Source: Bilabrum cf. latius
Taxonomy: Eukaryota; Bigyra: Bicosoecida; Bigyra; Bicosoecida
Length of the DNA: 64,000 bases
Reading direction: 5' to 3'
NCBI GenBank assembly: GCA_965178125.1
Contig: OZ237738.1
Location: 1,054,001-1,118,000 of the forward strand
Made by a program: the position numbers and the translations under genes. Shown one piece after another: positions 50,901 through 62,135 of the stretch. Under the pieces are notes generated by a model that saw only the letters and a list, made by a program, of their open reading frames with translations, ran no database searches and had not been told where the DNA came from. Numbering within the stretch: position 1 is the stretch's first letter; every line of letters starts with the position of its first letter.

Positions 50901-53900
50901 GGCCGTGTGCAGGGGCAAAATCGCAGAGGGAATCAATTTTGGGGACAACAGGGGCAGGTTGGCGATCATAACGGGCATTCCGTATCCGAATTTCACGGAT
51001 ACGTGGGTGCAGGTGAAGCGGAGGTTCCTAGACGAGCAGCTGGCCATGGCGCGCAGGCAATTCGCCATTGCAGCCAAGGGGGCAGGCAGCTCCGACATGC
51101 AGGTTAGAGATCTCCCGCCGTCCGGCTCGGACTGGTACGCCCAGCAGGGCATGCGGGCGGTGAACCAGGCCATCGGCCGCGTGGTGAGGCACAAGGACGA
51201 CTGGGCTTCCGTGGTGCTGGCGGACGAGCGCTTCGCCGAGAATGGCATCGCAAAGGATCTGTCTGAATGGCTGCAGCCCTTCATATACCGTGGTGCAGCC
51301 GGGGGCAGCGCTTCGACGATGGGGCTTGGGTCGGCCGCGCAGCCGTCTGCTGGACTCAAGAAAGAGTACGCAGAGGTAGTCAAAGTGACGCGAGAGTTCG
51401 TGCAGTCGAACCAAAGGCTGGAGAGATCAGCAGCAGCGGGATCCAGCGGCATCGGGGATCAAGTTGCACTGTTCGGCAGGAAAGATGATGATTCGGGTGC
51501 CGCTGCGGGCCAGCAGCACGGGAGAGGTGATCGGGACGGAGCTGGCGATCGAGCGGCGATGAGAGCCCAGCGGGAGCTCGAGGAGCTAGAGCAAGCCAAG
51601 GCCAAGGAACAGACGAGGAAGGCGATTGCCGAGCATCGGGCCAAGCTGCAGGCATCGGCTCCTGCTGGGCTTGCCGGCCTGCTCGGTGGTGCAGCTGGTG
51701 CTGTCGATGACGGCGGGGCCGGTAAAGGGTCATCCAGCTCGTCACAGTCTGCTGCTGCAAGTCGTCAGCAGGGCATGGACTCCAGCAGCGCAAGCGATGG
51801 TATGCTGGGTACCGGAGAATCTGGAGGGTAGATTGATGCCTTTGGTATCGTGCTGCGGGGGCCGAGCGACGCATCTCGCAAGACTAGAGCTTCACAGGTG
51901 GATCCACCTTCCGGGTCACAAGACACTGGGTGCGGAGCATCAGAGAGCCTGCTTGGTGGGGTCCAGCCGGCGAGTGATGCGAGCGACTCTGAGGGCGTAG
52001 CATGTGGCTCTGACGTCGACAGCGACTCGGGGGACGAGGAAGCGAGCAGGGCGGGCAGTGGGAAGTCTCCAGATGCAAAAAGCAGCGCCAGCCAGCGACG
52101 GGCTCCTGCAGCCACGTTGCAGAAGTTACCGGAGGGTGTGGATCACCCTCAAGGCGAAGAGAAACGCCCAGATGGGAGTACGGGCTCACTGAAGTCCCCT
52201 GCAAACGCAGGGCCGGCGGATGTGGACCCCCTCACGAAAGTGAAGCTGGTGCAAGACATGCTGGCGGGGTTCAGGGAGCTGCTCGCAGTCAAGCAGGGGG
52301 ATGCTGAGGAGGTTGCCTAGGCACTTCAACAGAGATATGCTCACTTTAAGGAGGTGCTAAAGTCCTTGTCCAAGGCAGACCTGTCGGTCAGCAGCCAAGA
52401 GGACCCCAAACAGGCCGGAAAGCGCATGCAAGATCTGTTGCTCGTGGTAGGAGTCATATGCGGCCTGCTCCCCCCCGTGGCACTCCCAGTAGGGGATTCG
52501 TTCTCCGAGCTGAGCGATGCCCTGGCAGCTGAGCCTGCCGAGGTGCTCTCCTCGAGGCTGGGCACGCTGAGGGTCCGAGGGCAGTGCCTCAAGCTCTTTG
52601 CCAAATATGCGGCGCTGGGCAGGGCCCAGGGCGTGGGGGATCAAATGAAACACGTGGGCCGGCTGGCGGCAGTCTACTGGCAGTCGAGGCAGGAGCAGCA
52701 GGCTCAGGACAAGGAGCGTGATGCCCAAACTAAGGGAACAGCAGGGGCGGCCCAATCGCGGCCGACTGGCTCGCAGCAACAGCAATAGAGGCACCATCAC
52801 GGATCGATGGCAAGCAACGCAGCTAACGCTGCATATTCATCAAGTACCGTAGCTCTGGCGCGACCGGCCAGCGGAAAGCCACCCTCGATTGTAGGGAAGC
52901 GGCCGAGGGCCGCCATGGATGCTGGCAGCAGCAGCAGCGGGATGCCCGTCACGCAGATTACCGGTGGTTATGCCAGTAATCGTAGCAGAACTACCGGGGT
53001 CGGTAGGAGTCGTGTGGCCAGCGGTAGCGGCAGTAGCAGCATAGGGGCAAGCCAGCGGTTCGGGTCAATGACAGCACCAGGACATGCCCTGGGTCAATCT
53101 GTCATTGACGGAGGCCTCGTCGATTTCGACGCGAGAGAAGAGGCTCGTTTGGCCAAGCGGCTGCGGACCAACGCACGGAAGCAGCAGGAAATCCTGAGGA
53201 TGTCACAGGTAGGCTCATCGTAGGCGGGGCCAATGCGTCCACAGCTGCCGGGCGAGTTGAAGACAGCAAGACAGGGATAGCTTGGATTTGGAGGGGGTGC
53301 AGCGGCCCGGCCTGCCGTAGGCAGCAGGACCGGAAGGCGCGATGGTGCATAGCCCGGGCAGTAGCTAGGCCCGCAGCCGAGTGGTACGAAGAAGGGCAGC
53401 AAAACGAAGCGAAAGGTAACTCCTTCTTCTCGGCGGTCTGCGGCTCTCCTTTCGGCTGCTTCTGGAGCGGGCGCTGCCATGGCGCGCGCGGGATCGAACC
53501 CGAGATAGGGACGGATTGCTGCGGGCATCGCTGCTGGTCTCGCGGGGACCTCTTCAAAGTCTCATGGCCACTCGTCACAGTCCCAAGGCCTCACGAGAGA
53601 CCTAATAACCGGTCGCGTGATTCGGCCCAAGGTACCGCTGGTGCATGGTGCTGTGGGTCGAGTAGAGCGTGCTGCAGACGCTTCAGCTTCAGCAGGCCAG
53701 CACCGGGACAAGGGAAGTTAGAAGGTCAGAAAGATAGATCCGATTGGACGTAGCATTGGTGCGGGTGCAAGTGCTGTCGCCGGTGCTGCGGCAGGTGGGC
53801 TGTTTCAGTACTCGCAGGCAAGCTCGCTGGCAGGTGGCAGTCTGTAGCGGACTGCTCCTGTGGGTGCACCAAAGATGTAGCCCGCTGTGGCAGGGAGTAG

Positions 53901-54105
53901 CCAACTGGAGGGCGATGATGACTCGTGTCCTATTTGCATGACGGGATACCGGTCGCTCGCCGAGCGCGGGGTGAAGAAGATGAAGGCGCGCAGGTGCGGG
54001 CACGTCTGCTGCTCGTCTTGCTGGAAGGGGTGGATCCGGCTCAAGATCGAATGCCCGCTGTGCAAGCAAATTGTGCGGCCCTAGCAACTAGAAGACGCGT
54101 CTTGA
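47954..54105 (+). CDS. RTEL1: RTEL1-like Fe-S DNA helicase with C-terminal RING
   Basis: Exon 1 is 47954-48097 and exon 2 is 48190-54105 (TGA), about 2,019 residues. The 92-bp intron GTGAGC...CAG splits the Walker A motif (ESPTGTGK|TLCLLCA). Motif Ia is KIFYAARTHTQVS-TAG-VVHEL, where RTEL1 has Gln at the TAG. The four Fe-S cysteines are visible (RLCVH, RACTK, SRCPAA, GFCPFYF), with a 190-residue low-complexity insert before the last. DEAH is VVIIDEAHNID and motif VI is QAIGRVVRHKDDW. After about residue 1,250 the tail is disordered and holds about a dozen TAGs. It ends in a RING finger (CPIC, CGHVCCSSCW, CPLC) separated from the stop by one more TAG. Vertebrate RTEL1 also ends in a RING. It unwinds D-loops, T-loops and G-quadruplexes. 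Confidence 0.93.
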
Positions 54106-54264
54106 TGCTGATTTACAATGCCTGCAGCATGGTGGCTCAGCATGGTATTGTGTGATGAGTGTACCACACTTGGATCTTTGATGACCTTAAATCCAGACTT
54201 TCTCCCTATATCTGCGGTCTTTGCGACAGATAGACCCACGAGAGACATAAAAGTCAATACAAAT

Positions 54265-55065
54265 ATGTCATCATCGGCTGCTGTGGGAGCAAAACGGGCG
54301 CGAACGGACGGAGCTGGATCGGATGGGCCGGTTGTTCTGCACAGCTACTGGCGGAGCTCGTGCTCGTGGCGAGTGCGGATCTGTTTAGCACTGAAGGGAA
54401 TCCAGTACGATTACAAACCAGTGCATCTGCTGAACGATGGTGGCGAGCAGCTCAAGCCTGCATACGCAGAGAAGAATCCTATGAAGGAACTTCCTACCCT
54501 GGAGATCGATGGCCTTGAGCTTTGTTAGAGCATGGCGATCATCCAGTACCTCGAAGAAACTAGACCCGGGGATTCTGCACTCCTTCCAGAGTCCCCGGCA
54601 GACCGGTACCGCGTCCGTCAGATCTGCGATTCAATCGTGCAAGATACGCAGCCTGTGCAGAATCTTCGTGTGCTCAAGCGCGTGATGGGGTTCTTTGAAG
54701 GCGACGAGAAAACCAAACAGAAGCTAGCTTGGGGTAAATGGGCCATTGAGCTTGGCTTTGATGGAGTCGAGAAGATGCTCGAGAAGTCTGCAGGCAAGTT
54801 CTGCTTCGGAGATGCAGTGACGCTCGCAGACATTGTGCTTGTCCCTCAGGTCTACAACGGCAAGCGGTTCGGAGTGGACTTCAGCAAGTATCCTACGATA
54901 ATGCGAGTTCATGCAGCTCTCGAGCAGCTTGAGCCTTTCAAGCAGGCACACCCGGATCAGATGCCCGACGCGGTCAAGGCAGCGGCGCCAGCGCCAGCGC
55001 CAGCGCTAGCAGCGTCGTCGTCGTCATCGTCGAGCTCCTCCGCAGCCACGGGCGGAGGCCAATGA
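54265..55065 (+). CDS. GSTZ1: zeta-class glutathione S-transferase / maleylacetoacetate isomerase
   Basis: ATG 54265 to TGA 55063-55065, 266 residues. The zeta signature SSCSWRVRICLALKG (glutathione-site Ser/Cys) opens the thioredoxin fold. The TAG at 54526-54528 falls in LEIDGLELC-TAG-SMAII, at the Gln-Ser that binds the glutathione gamma-glutamyl group in this family. IQYLEETRPG and the helical domain follow (FCFGDAVTLADIVLVPQVYN). An extra 35-residue N-terminus and an Ala/Pro then poly-Ser C-terminal tail flank the fold. The enzyme isomerises maleylacetoacetate in tyrosine breakdown. No targeting peptide is clear. Confidence 0.93.
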
Positions 55066-55428
55066 GAGATAATCGTTGAATTTGAGCGGTTAATGATCCG
55101 CGCCTGTAGGCTGTCGCAGGATGTGATTGCGGGGGGGGGGGGGTGACGGCGAGCATGGCACCGCCGGCGTGCAGGTCAGCGGATGTGCGCAGCTGGGCTG
55201 GACAGGTTCAAAGCGATGATAACAATGCTATGAGACCCGAAGATGCAAACCCAGTTGAAGAGTTTGGTCTGAAAGGTTGTGTCAAGAGCGCACAGTGCGG
55301 TTGTAACCGCCTCGGCACCCCTGAGGCAGCCTGAGGCAGCAGTCGTGCTCGCATCTTGATTGCGATTGATTTCAGAGTAATCGCCCGCTCCAATTTCTGA
55401 AACCACGCAAGTCTGTATCTTGAGCTCA
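55066..55428. other. intergenic region with a 13-G homopolymer
   Basis: A run of 13 G lies at 55131-55143, about 65 bp past the GST stop. The remaining 285 bp contain no supported gene. It may hold the promoter of the next rightward gene. Confidence 0.5.
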
Positions 55429-58395
55429 ATGGATGCTTTTCTTGCGTTTGAGCATAGACATGAGAGAAGCGCCAGCCACGATTCCGATGAGCTTGACGGC
55501 TCTGCTAGACGCCTTGTAGATGTTGCCCCTCCGGTTGGGTACATAGTAGAAGATTTCTTACTGAGTCGATCCGTGGCATTGCAAGCAGCCCTTGCGCGAC
55601 AAAGAAGAAGAGGAGCTCTGAGTCGAAATTTGTATCGGTTGTACGAGGACAGCTCAACGCACCAGCTATACAGGCAGCTCGTTCTTGCTAGCTACATGCA
55701 GATACTTCAGACACTCGTTATGTCATCTGTACCGTTGTCTGATAGGAATGAATGGGCCAGTAAGCTGAGTGACATTGTACTGAGCTTGCCGGAGGCCACT
55801 CAAGCACAGGCTGCACTGCTGCGCCGTCTTGCGGCCAGGGTTTGCCCACGAGACCCAAGGCTTCGGTCTGAAGTTTCGCCCTATCTTGCAGTCGGTTGTT
55901 CTTTCTCTGTGTGGTCCTACCTGGTCCTCATGTCGCCGAAAGGCCTTGCTGGTGTAGTGAAGTCCAGGACAAGCTCACCAGTAGGTGAGAGCAAGCAGCT
56001 GGACTTGAGCCAGCATGAGACCGACAGCGAGCCAATTGCAACTGCAGTGCTGCAATCTATCCATAGCTTGTTTTGTGGAACTCTGCCGATTGACCCGGTC
56101 CCTACACAGGCCCCCATTGGGGTGTGGCGAAAGCAAGCCATGCTGGCAGTTGGAGAGGCTCTCAACAGCAACAGCAAAGCCATCAACAGCAGCCGGTTCC
56201 CGGTCCTGTACTTGGACGAACATGACCATGTATTGTTCCGAAACGACGTAATTGACTCCATTGCTGCGACACTACGAGGTTCGAGTCGGAGGACTGATGC
56301 GACAGAAGACGCGAAGCGAGCCGTTTCCTAGGATATGGCGTCCGTGACACGCAGAGCATTCGATTCGGAGGCAACAATGGCATCTGTAGAAAAGAATGTT
56401 GGTCGTACATCCAGGACTGGCATATTCAAGCCGATCCCGCGGCCCACCATGCGAGACGCCCTCATGCATCTGCAGTCCGTCCGGGCCGCCAAGCTCAAGC
56501 AGACGGAAGTGCATTCAGCCGACGAAACTCACTCTCTGGGGCTGCTAGGTGAAGACACCAAACTGATGATGGATTGCATGCAGCCAGCCCAGGAAGCGCT
56601 GCAGCAAGAGCTGGCCCAGCTCGATCGCGAGGTTTCAGTACGCCCCAGCCCTGAGGAGATGAGGATCGCGCGGCTGGAGCGGGGGTGCGACCGCGCCGAG
56701 GAGGTCCTAAAGTACCGCGATGCAGCCCGCTCTGAAACAGCAAGACAAGGAGGGGGGGCGTCCATTCGCAAGGTGTCTACTCGATTGGTTGGATCTCCGC
56801 TGGCAGTCGCCTCCATGCGAGCCTGGAGTCTCTAGGGGTCAGGATTGAAGGGTGCGCCATGCAGACCATCGCCTGCAGAAACCAGTGCGACAAGGACGCA
56901 AGCAGATAGTGCAGAGCAATAGCGGCGATCCTCCACTCGTCCAAGCTTCCGGGCGACTAATCCAGCGCGGGGGGCGCTCAAGCGGGAGGTGCTCCGCATC
57001 CGGTAGTCGTCAAAGGCGAGCCAGACTGCAGATTGCGCGGACCGTCTTTTTGGCAGTATGTCGCTGCACTCGATGGATTATCGATCAAGCCCAATTCCAG
57101 ATGCATTGCAGAAGCAGAGTGCACCGCACAGCACCTTTCTAACTGAGGCTGACGCGGCCGGAACTCGGAACGGACCTGTGAGCGGTGATGCAGAATCGCC
57201 TGCCAAGGGAACGGACTCGTTCGTGGACGAGGCCATCGCCTTTGGGGACGATACTTCGTTGAACGTGGCCACTCATCGCAGCAGCTCAGACCTGCTACGG
57301 CAACCACCAGTGCCTGGTGGCACGGAGCAGCCGGCTCGATACCACCGATCTGGGCCCACTCGACCTCACATTGATGCAAGCAGTATCGTTGCAGCCTGCG
57401 GTGCAGCCGTTGTATCGTCAGGGGCAGGAGGACATGGCAGCATTGATGCGTCAAGCCGTAGCAGCCGCTCATTTGTCGCAGGTAGACAGACGGTGCCGGT
57501 TCAGTACCGTTCGGCTTAGCTGTCGGTACGACTGACATGTACCGGCTAGCTAAGTGTAGGTGGTGCCCCCACCCGCACCCGCATATCAAAAGCCCAGGCA
57601 AGAGCTGCCAGCATCCGCAGACGGCTCGCACTGACCCAGAAGGTATTCGCCCTGATGAAGGAGGGCAAGTCAATGGGAGACGCATGCAGTATTGTCGCCA
57701 AGCAAGCCAAAAAGGCGAGACAGTCGATGAAGCGCAGGCAGCAGTCGAAGCCTGGTGGCGGTGCAGCTGGTAGCAAACAAGGCAGCTACCAGCTACAAGA
57801 CACGATAGCATCTGATGGCTCGAGTGCAGGTTGGGGAACAGTCATGGCCGCGTATGGTGTGGGCTCAGATGCTGGCTCGAGATCCGCGCACCATGGCAAG
57901 GAGACTGCAGTCCTGTCGGCCAGTAGCTTATCCTTATTGCGCGATGAGGTAATCGAATCATGCGCTGGCCTCAGCGTGCTCGACACGGCTGTCTTTGAAC
58001 AAGACCAGCGTTCTCTTAGGCAGCTTCTGGCCGACTGCGAGCGTGAGGAGAAAGCCGAAACCAGGCGCCAAAATGGACACATTCCCGACACCAAAGTTGA
58101 CACTGTTCTAAACTGCGGCGGCACCGAGGCCGCAGGCCTTAGCAAGAGAGTACTGAGCTCACTGCGTGGCTCCTAGGAGGTCTACAGGCAAGCTCGACAG
58201 GTAGTCAGGTCCATCCGAGCAGACTCGCTGCAGCACCAGAAACGGATCGCAGGTGCCAAGCGGAAGGTGATGAGCAGTCCACAGCGGTTGGTGGAAGTGG
58301 CAGCATTGCGAAACGCGGAGGCCAGATACGAGCAGGAACGCAAAGAGGAGGCCATCCGGGTCGCTGTGCGCAGGATGAGGATGGAGGCACTGTGA
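55429..58395 (+). CDS. unknown 988-residue protein, TAG-rich
   Basis: ATG 55429 to TGA 58393-58395 in one frame, crossing TAG at 56329-56331, 56833-56835, near 56930, near 57000, 57517-57519, near 57550 and 58174-58176. Residues 1-230 form a helical, probably globular part (LYRQLVLASYMQILQTLVMSS, VSPYLAVGCSFSVWSYLVL). The middle is Ser/Gln/Arg-rich and disordered. Residues about 700-760 and the last 90 are basic helices, possibly coiled coil (ARYEQERKEEAIRVAVRRM). I do not recognise the family. With standard stops this would look like five unrelated ORFs. Confidence 0.6.
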
Positions 58396-58733
58396 CGCCT
58401 GCTACGAAGATCGGATGCAGCGAGGGCACACGTGCTCTCCACACGAGAGTCATGGTCGCAGCACACCCAGCTTAGGATTAACGTCCGCTCTAGAAGTCTG
58501 CAGCAAGGCTAGAGCCAAGGACAAGACTGGAGAGGCGCTGCACCAAGTACTACCCGCGACTTAGACGGATGGGCATCGCAGACTGGCCTTGTGGCATCAT
58601 CCTAGATGGTGCAGTCGAAACTTGAATTCACCTCGATACGCGTGCAGCAATACGCAAGCAACAATCACCGTGATCCCTTGCGAGGCCTCGGCATCAAAAG
58701 AAGCGCAGGGGTTTTCTCGCACCATCCTGGTCG
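58396..58733. other. convergent intergenic region (338 bp)
   Basis: The frame of the preceding gene happens to stay free of TAA/TGA to about 58806 (see findings), but no motif supports translation past the TGA. The opposite-strand kinase stops at 58734. Confidence 0.3.
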
Positions 58734-61490
58734 TCAGCTGATGGTGCAGCAAAACGAGGCCTTGTCGTCGAATAACTTGTCCATCCCGCCCCCGAACTGT
58801 TCTTGATTCATGAGAAACTCCACAAACTCTGCCTGCTGCGCCTGCAGGTTGGTGGCCTCCCACTCCTCAAAGCGACGGTTCTCCTCGTCGTCAAGAGAAA
58901 CGCTCTCGTTCTCGCCCTCCCGGCCCACGATCGCGTCCTGGCTCGCGGCATTGATGTTCTGGTCAGGCACGAAGGGCGCGTCCAGCTGGCCGGATTCCAT
59001 GAGCCCCCAGTCGATCGGGTCAAACCATGGATGGTCCTTGATTTCCCATATGCCATTCGCACCCAGCCGCTTCCCAGGGTCTCTCTCTAGGAGCCCCTGC
59101 AGCAGCGATGTGCATTCCTTGGAGAAGATCCTCGAGTCGTAGCTCACCTTCATGTGGAGCGTCGCGAGATCGATGGCCCGGTGCCTATCTCGGTGCAGTG
59201 CGCGCGCCTGCTCCGTTCGAAATGGATTCTTGCCGTATATGAACTCGTACAGCACGCACCCATACGACCAGAAATCCGCAGTGTACGTGTAGTACTGCCT
59301 CTTGCCGTTGACTCGGACGAGCATGTCGCCCGGCATGTACCCCCGAGTGCCACACCTGCCCATGAGATAGCCGTGCTTGGGCACGTGCGTGGCCAGGCCC
59401 ATGTCAGAGATCCTGCAGTGGCCTTGCTCGTCTAGCAGCAGGTTCTCTGGCTTGAGGTCTCGATACATGACCCGCATCGAGTGCAGGTGTTCGATCCCCA
59501 GCAGCACCTGGGCCGCATAGAACCGGGCTCGATCCTCCGAGAACCGCCCGGCCCGCTGCAGATGATACGACAGGTCTCCCCCAGTCATACAGTCCAGGAT
59601 TAAATACACGTAGTGGTTGTCCTGGAAGGCATACTTGAGCGATACAACGAACGGGCTGTCCACGCGTCCCAGGACCAGCCGCTCGTTCCAGCATAGATCG
59701 ATGGCCCCTTTCTGCCTGATCCTGTGCTTGCTCATCTTCTTCATGGCGTACAGCTTGCCCGTGTCCTTGCGCTTGCACGCGTGCACAGTGCCAAACCCGC
59801 CGCGGCCCAACACCCGAAGCAGCTCAAAGTCACTGGCTTCGATCCTCTCGCTCAGCTTCGCGCTTAGCCTCATGAACCGGTCGAAGTGGATCGAGGCGCG
59901 GAAACTGGGCCAGAAACGCTCTCTCAGGGCAAAAAGGACCGTGTCACGCAGGGTGTCGAAACAGTGCGACGGCACTCCGTCCAGCAGAGGCGCCTCACCC
60001 TCACCGCCGCTGCTGCTCCCCAAGCTGCCCGCGGGCCGCAGCACGGCTGCATCGTACTCTGCAGTGCCTCCCGCCGATGCCACGGCTACTCTCAGCTGGT
60101 GATCGATCATTCGCACGAGTGCCACGATCACAGGACCGCTCACCAGGATTGGCGATGCGTCGTCCCTGCACCTGCGGAATATATCGGCGGCCGATGCATC
60201 GCCGTCAGTGCTGTCTGCACCCCTGGCAGCACGCCCGGTCGAGGCCCCTCCGCGCGCAGTCTGCCTGGCATCCCTCCCGCTGGTGCTAGCCATACCGAAC
60301 TCAGTCGACGCCGCACCCGCCCCGCCGGGCTTCGCACCACCCACTGCCCGCCCACCTGGGGACAAGGCCGTGGCAGATGACCTCGCGGCAAGCATCGCGC
60401 TGTGGTCCGCGACGGCGGGGCTTCCCATCGCTGAGGAGCCTTCCATCGCCGGGGTCGTGGTGACTGCGGGGCCACGGACCTTCTGACCCGCCGGGCCGAT
60501 CGTCGTGGACTGCGGGTCGCCGCTGGGTCCGACGGCCGTTGAGGTGCATCCGGGCCTTTCGTCCGAGGAGCCAAGGAACCCCCCCGCTTCGGGTTCCCAG
60601 TCCTTCGTGCTAGCTGGCCGCGCTCCGGCCTCCTACTCTACCCAAGTGTCCCCATCCCTCCTACCCTCGTCTGCCTCGCCTATTGATGTGGCGCGCTCCT
60701 GCGCCTCGAGCAGCTTGTCAGCAGGCGGATACTCCCCGGCGTCCGCCTCCCGTTCCGGCTGCGGCTGGCTTCCAGCTCGCAATCCAGCAGCAGTCTAATT
60801 TTCTCTCCTTGCCATTCGCTGGATGTCAATGGATTCGTGGCGAGCACCATCTGCAACGGAAGCGAGTTGGGCCTCTGTCCGCGGACCCTCGCTGAGCTAG
60901 GTGGCAGCCACGGACCCATCCGCTCTTTGCTTGCTATCAGTTTCCAGCTGTGCTGTTGGTAGAGTATCATCATACCCCGACACTGCGCGGCCTTCCTGCA
61001 TGGCAGATATATGCTGGCGGTCCGAGTCCGATAGGGATGGACCCAGATACCTGCTCTTGATGTGGGCCGCTTGTCGTAATCGTAACCCTGGGGTCTCGAT
61101 TACACTAAACGCTTGAACTTCTTCCAGAAATTCAAGCGCAGAAGCATCGGCTTCCCTTCTTAAGTACTCCTTAAACTGCGGAAGAAACGGAAGGAACCGC
61201 TAATGCTGCTCTGTTGGGGCTTGGGAGCATGGTGGTTTCTCGTGTTACTGTCTGAATGGCAACTTTCTAAGTTCTGTTTTTACATCAGGACATTTAAGCT
61301 CTCAATAAGCGGCAGAATATCAGTCGAAGCAGACGTGTCGCACAGATATGTCAGCGCGAATTCCAGCGCCTCTCACCAAATAGTAGCCCAACGGTTCCCC
61401 GATTATTCTTTCAAACTCAAGAGGATGGCCCTGCATTGTCTCGATATTCTGTACGTACCGCTAGGCCTCCTCGCTTGAGGGCAACACCAT
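58734..61490 (-). CDS. GRK: G-protein-coupled receptor kinase-type kinase with CaaX box
   Basis: Exon 1 is 61490-61377 and exon 2 is 61205-58734 (TGA), 861 residues. The 171-bp intron is GTGAGA...CAG, phase 0; the exact acceptor could also be six bases further on. RH/RGS domain: LPSSEEA-TAG-RYVQNIE, FERIIGEPLGYYL, FKEYLRREADASALEFLEE. A disordered insert of about 250 residues follows. The kinase domain starts at about 498 with LGRGGFGTV, YAMKKM, MTGGDLSYHL, YRDLKPEN and DMG in place of DFG (GRKs have DLG). The APE position reads MPGDML. The post-kinase RH return (FEEWEATN) ends in CCTIS, a CaaX-like farnesylation site as in vertebrate GRK1. It phosphorylates activated receptors at membranes; the target here is unknown. 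Confidence 0.92.
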
Positions 61491-62135
61491 GGGGGCAGAC
61501 GGTCGAGGGGCATGCGAAATGACTTCGGTGAGGTATCTAGCATCCTGGATAGCATCCTGCAACATGTCCACCATAACAGCTCAGAGAGATCACACAGGCT
61601 GTAACGATAAGGGCAGGCCAATGGGTGTGCTTGGCCAATGGGTGCGCTTGGCCAATGACCGCTAATGTGCAAAACGATCGCAAGTGGAGGTGCCGCGCGG
61701 CGCCCGTGATGAGCGGCGTGGTCAGGCAAGCCGTCACGGTGTGTTTGGCCGACGAGCTAGTATTGCAGGACATGGACCTTCATCATAAGCCCGTCCATGA
61801 GGTGTTCTAGGCTTGGGCCGGGCCATGGCAGCGTTCATGCAGTCTTGGCTGGGGGGTATCTGCGCCCAACCGGGGGTTGCGATCATCGCAAGTCTACTGC
61901 CGCAAATGGTCAAGTAGAGCTATCTACACCAACTGAAATAATCCTTTGTTTGAGGCTTACGTTACTGGCAGCACGCAGACCGACCTTCACATCGGTAGAC
62001 CTGCGTGTATGCCCTTCCATGGCCACTCGCTGCTTGTTGGGTCCATTCAGCAATCCAGAATCCAGAATCCACACGGACAGCGGCGGGTCGCATGAGGCCT
62101 CTCCGCAGGCTAGCTGCATGGGCCATTCCGCAGGC
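61491..62135. promoter_or_regulatory. GRK upstream region with three CCAAT repeats
   Basis: 645 bp without a supported gene. At about 61616-61658, three direct copies of GGCCAATG (core CCAAT) are spaced 17 bp apart (GGCCAATGGGTGTGCTT, then a variant, then GGCCAATGACC), 125-170 bp upstream of the GRK start. CCAAT boxes work in either orientation and bind NF-Y. The 220-codon rightward ORF here lacks motifs and overlaps the next gene antisense, so it is not called. Confidence 0.45.

Noticed and set aside
53480-53515. tRNA T-arm-like GGGTTCGATCCC on the minus strand
   Set aside because: Only a 4-bp stem forms, and no matching acceptor or anticodon arm is found at tRNA spacing. It lies inside the RTEL1-like coding tail, so it is not the suppressor tRNA.
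61250-61370. Protein-like stretch on the minus strand within the GRK intron
   Set aside because: Including it breaks the RH domain and meets an in-frame TGA; splicing from 61377 to 61205 restores the family sequence.
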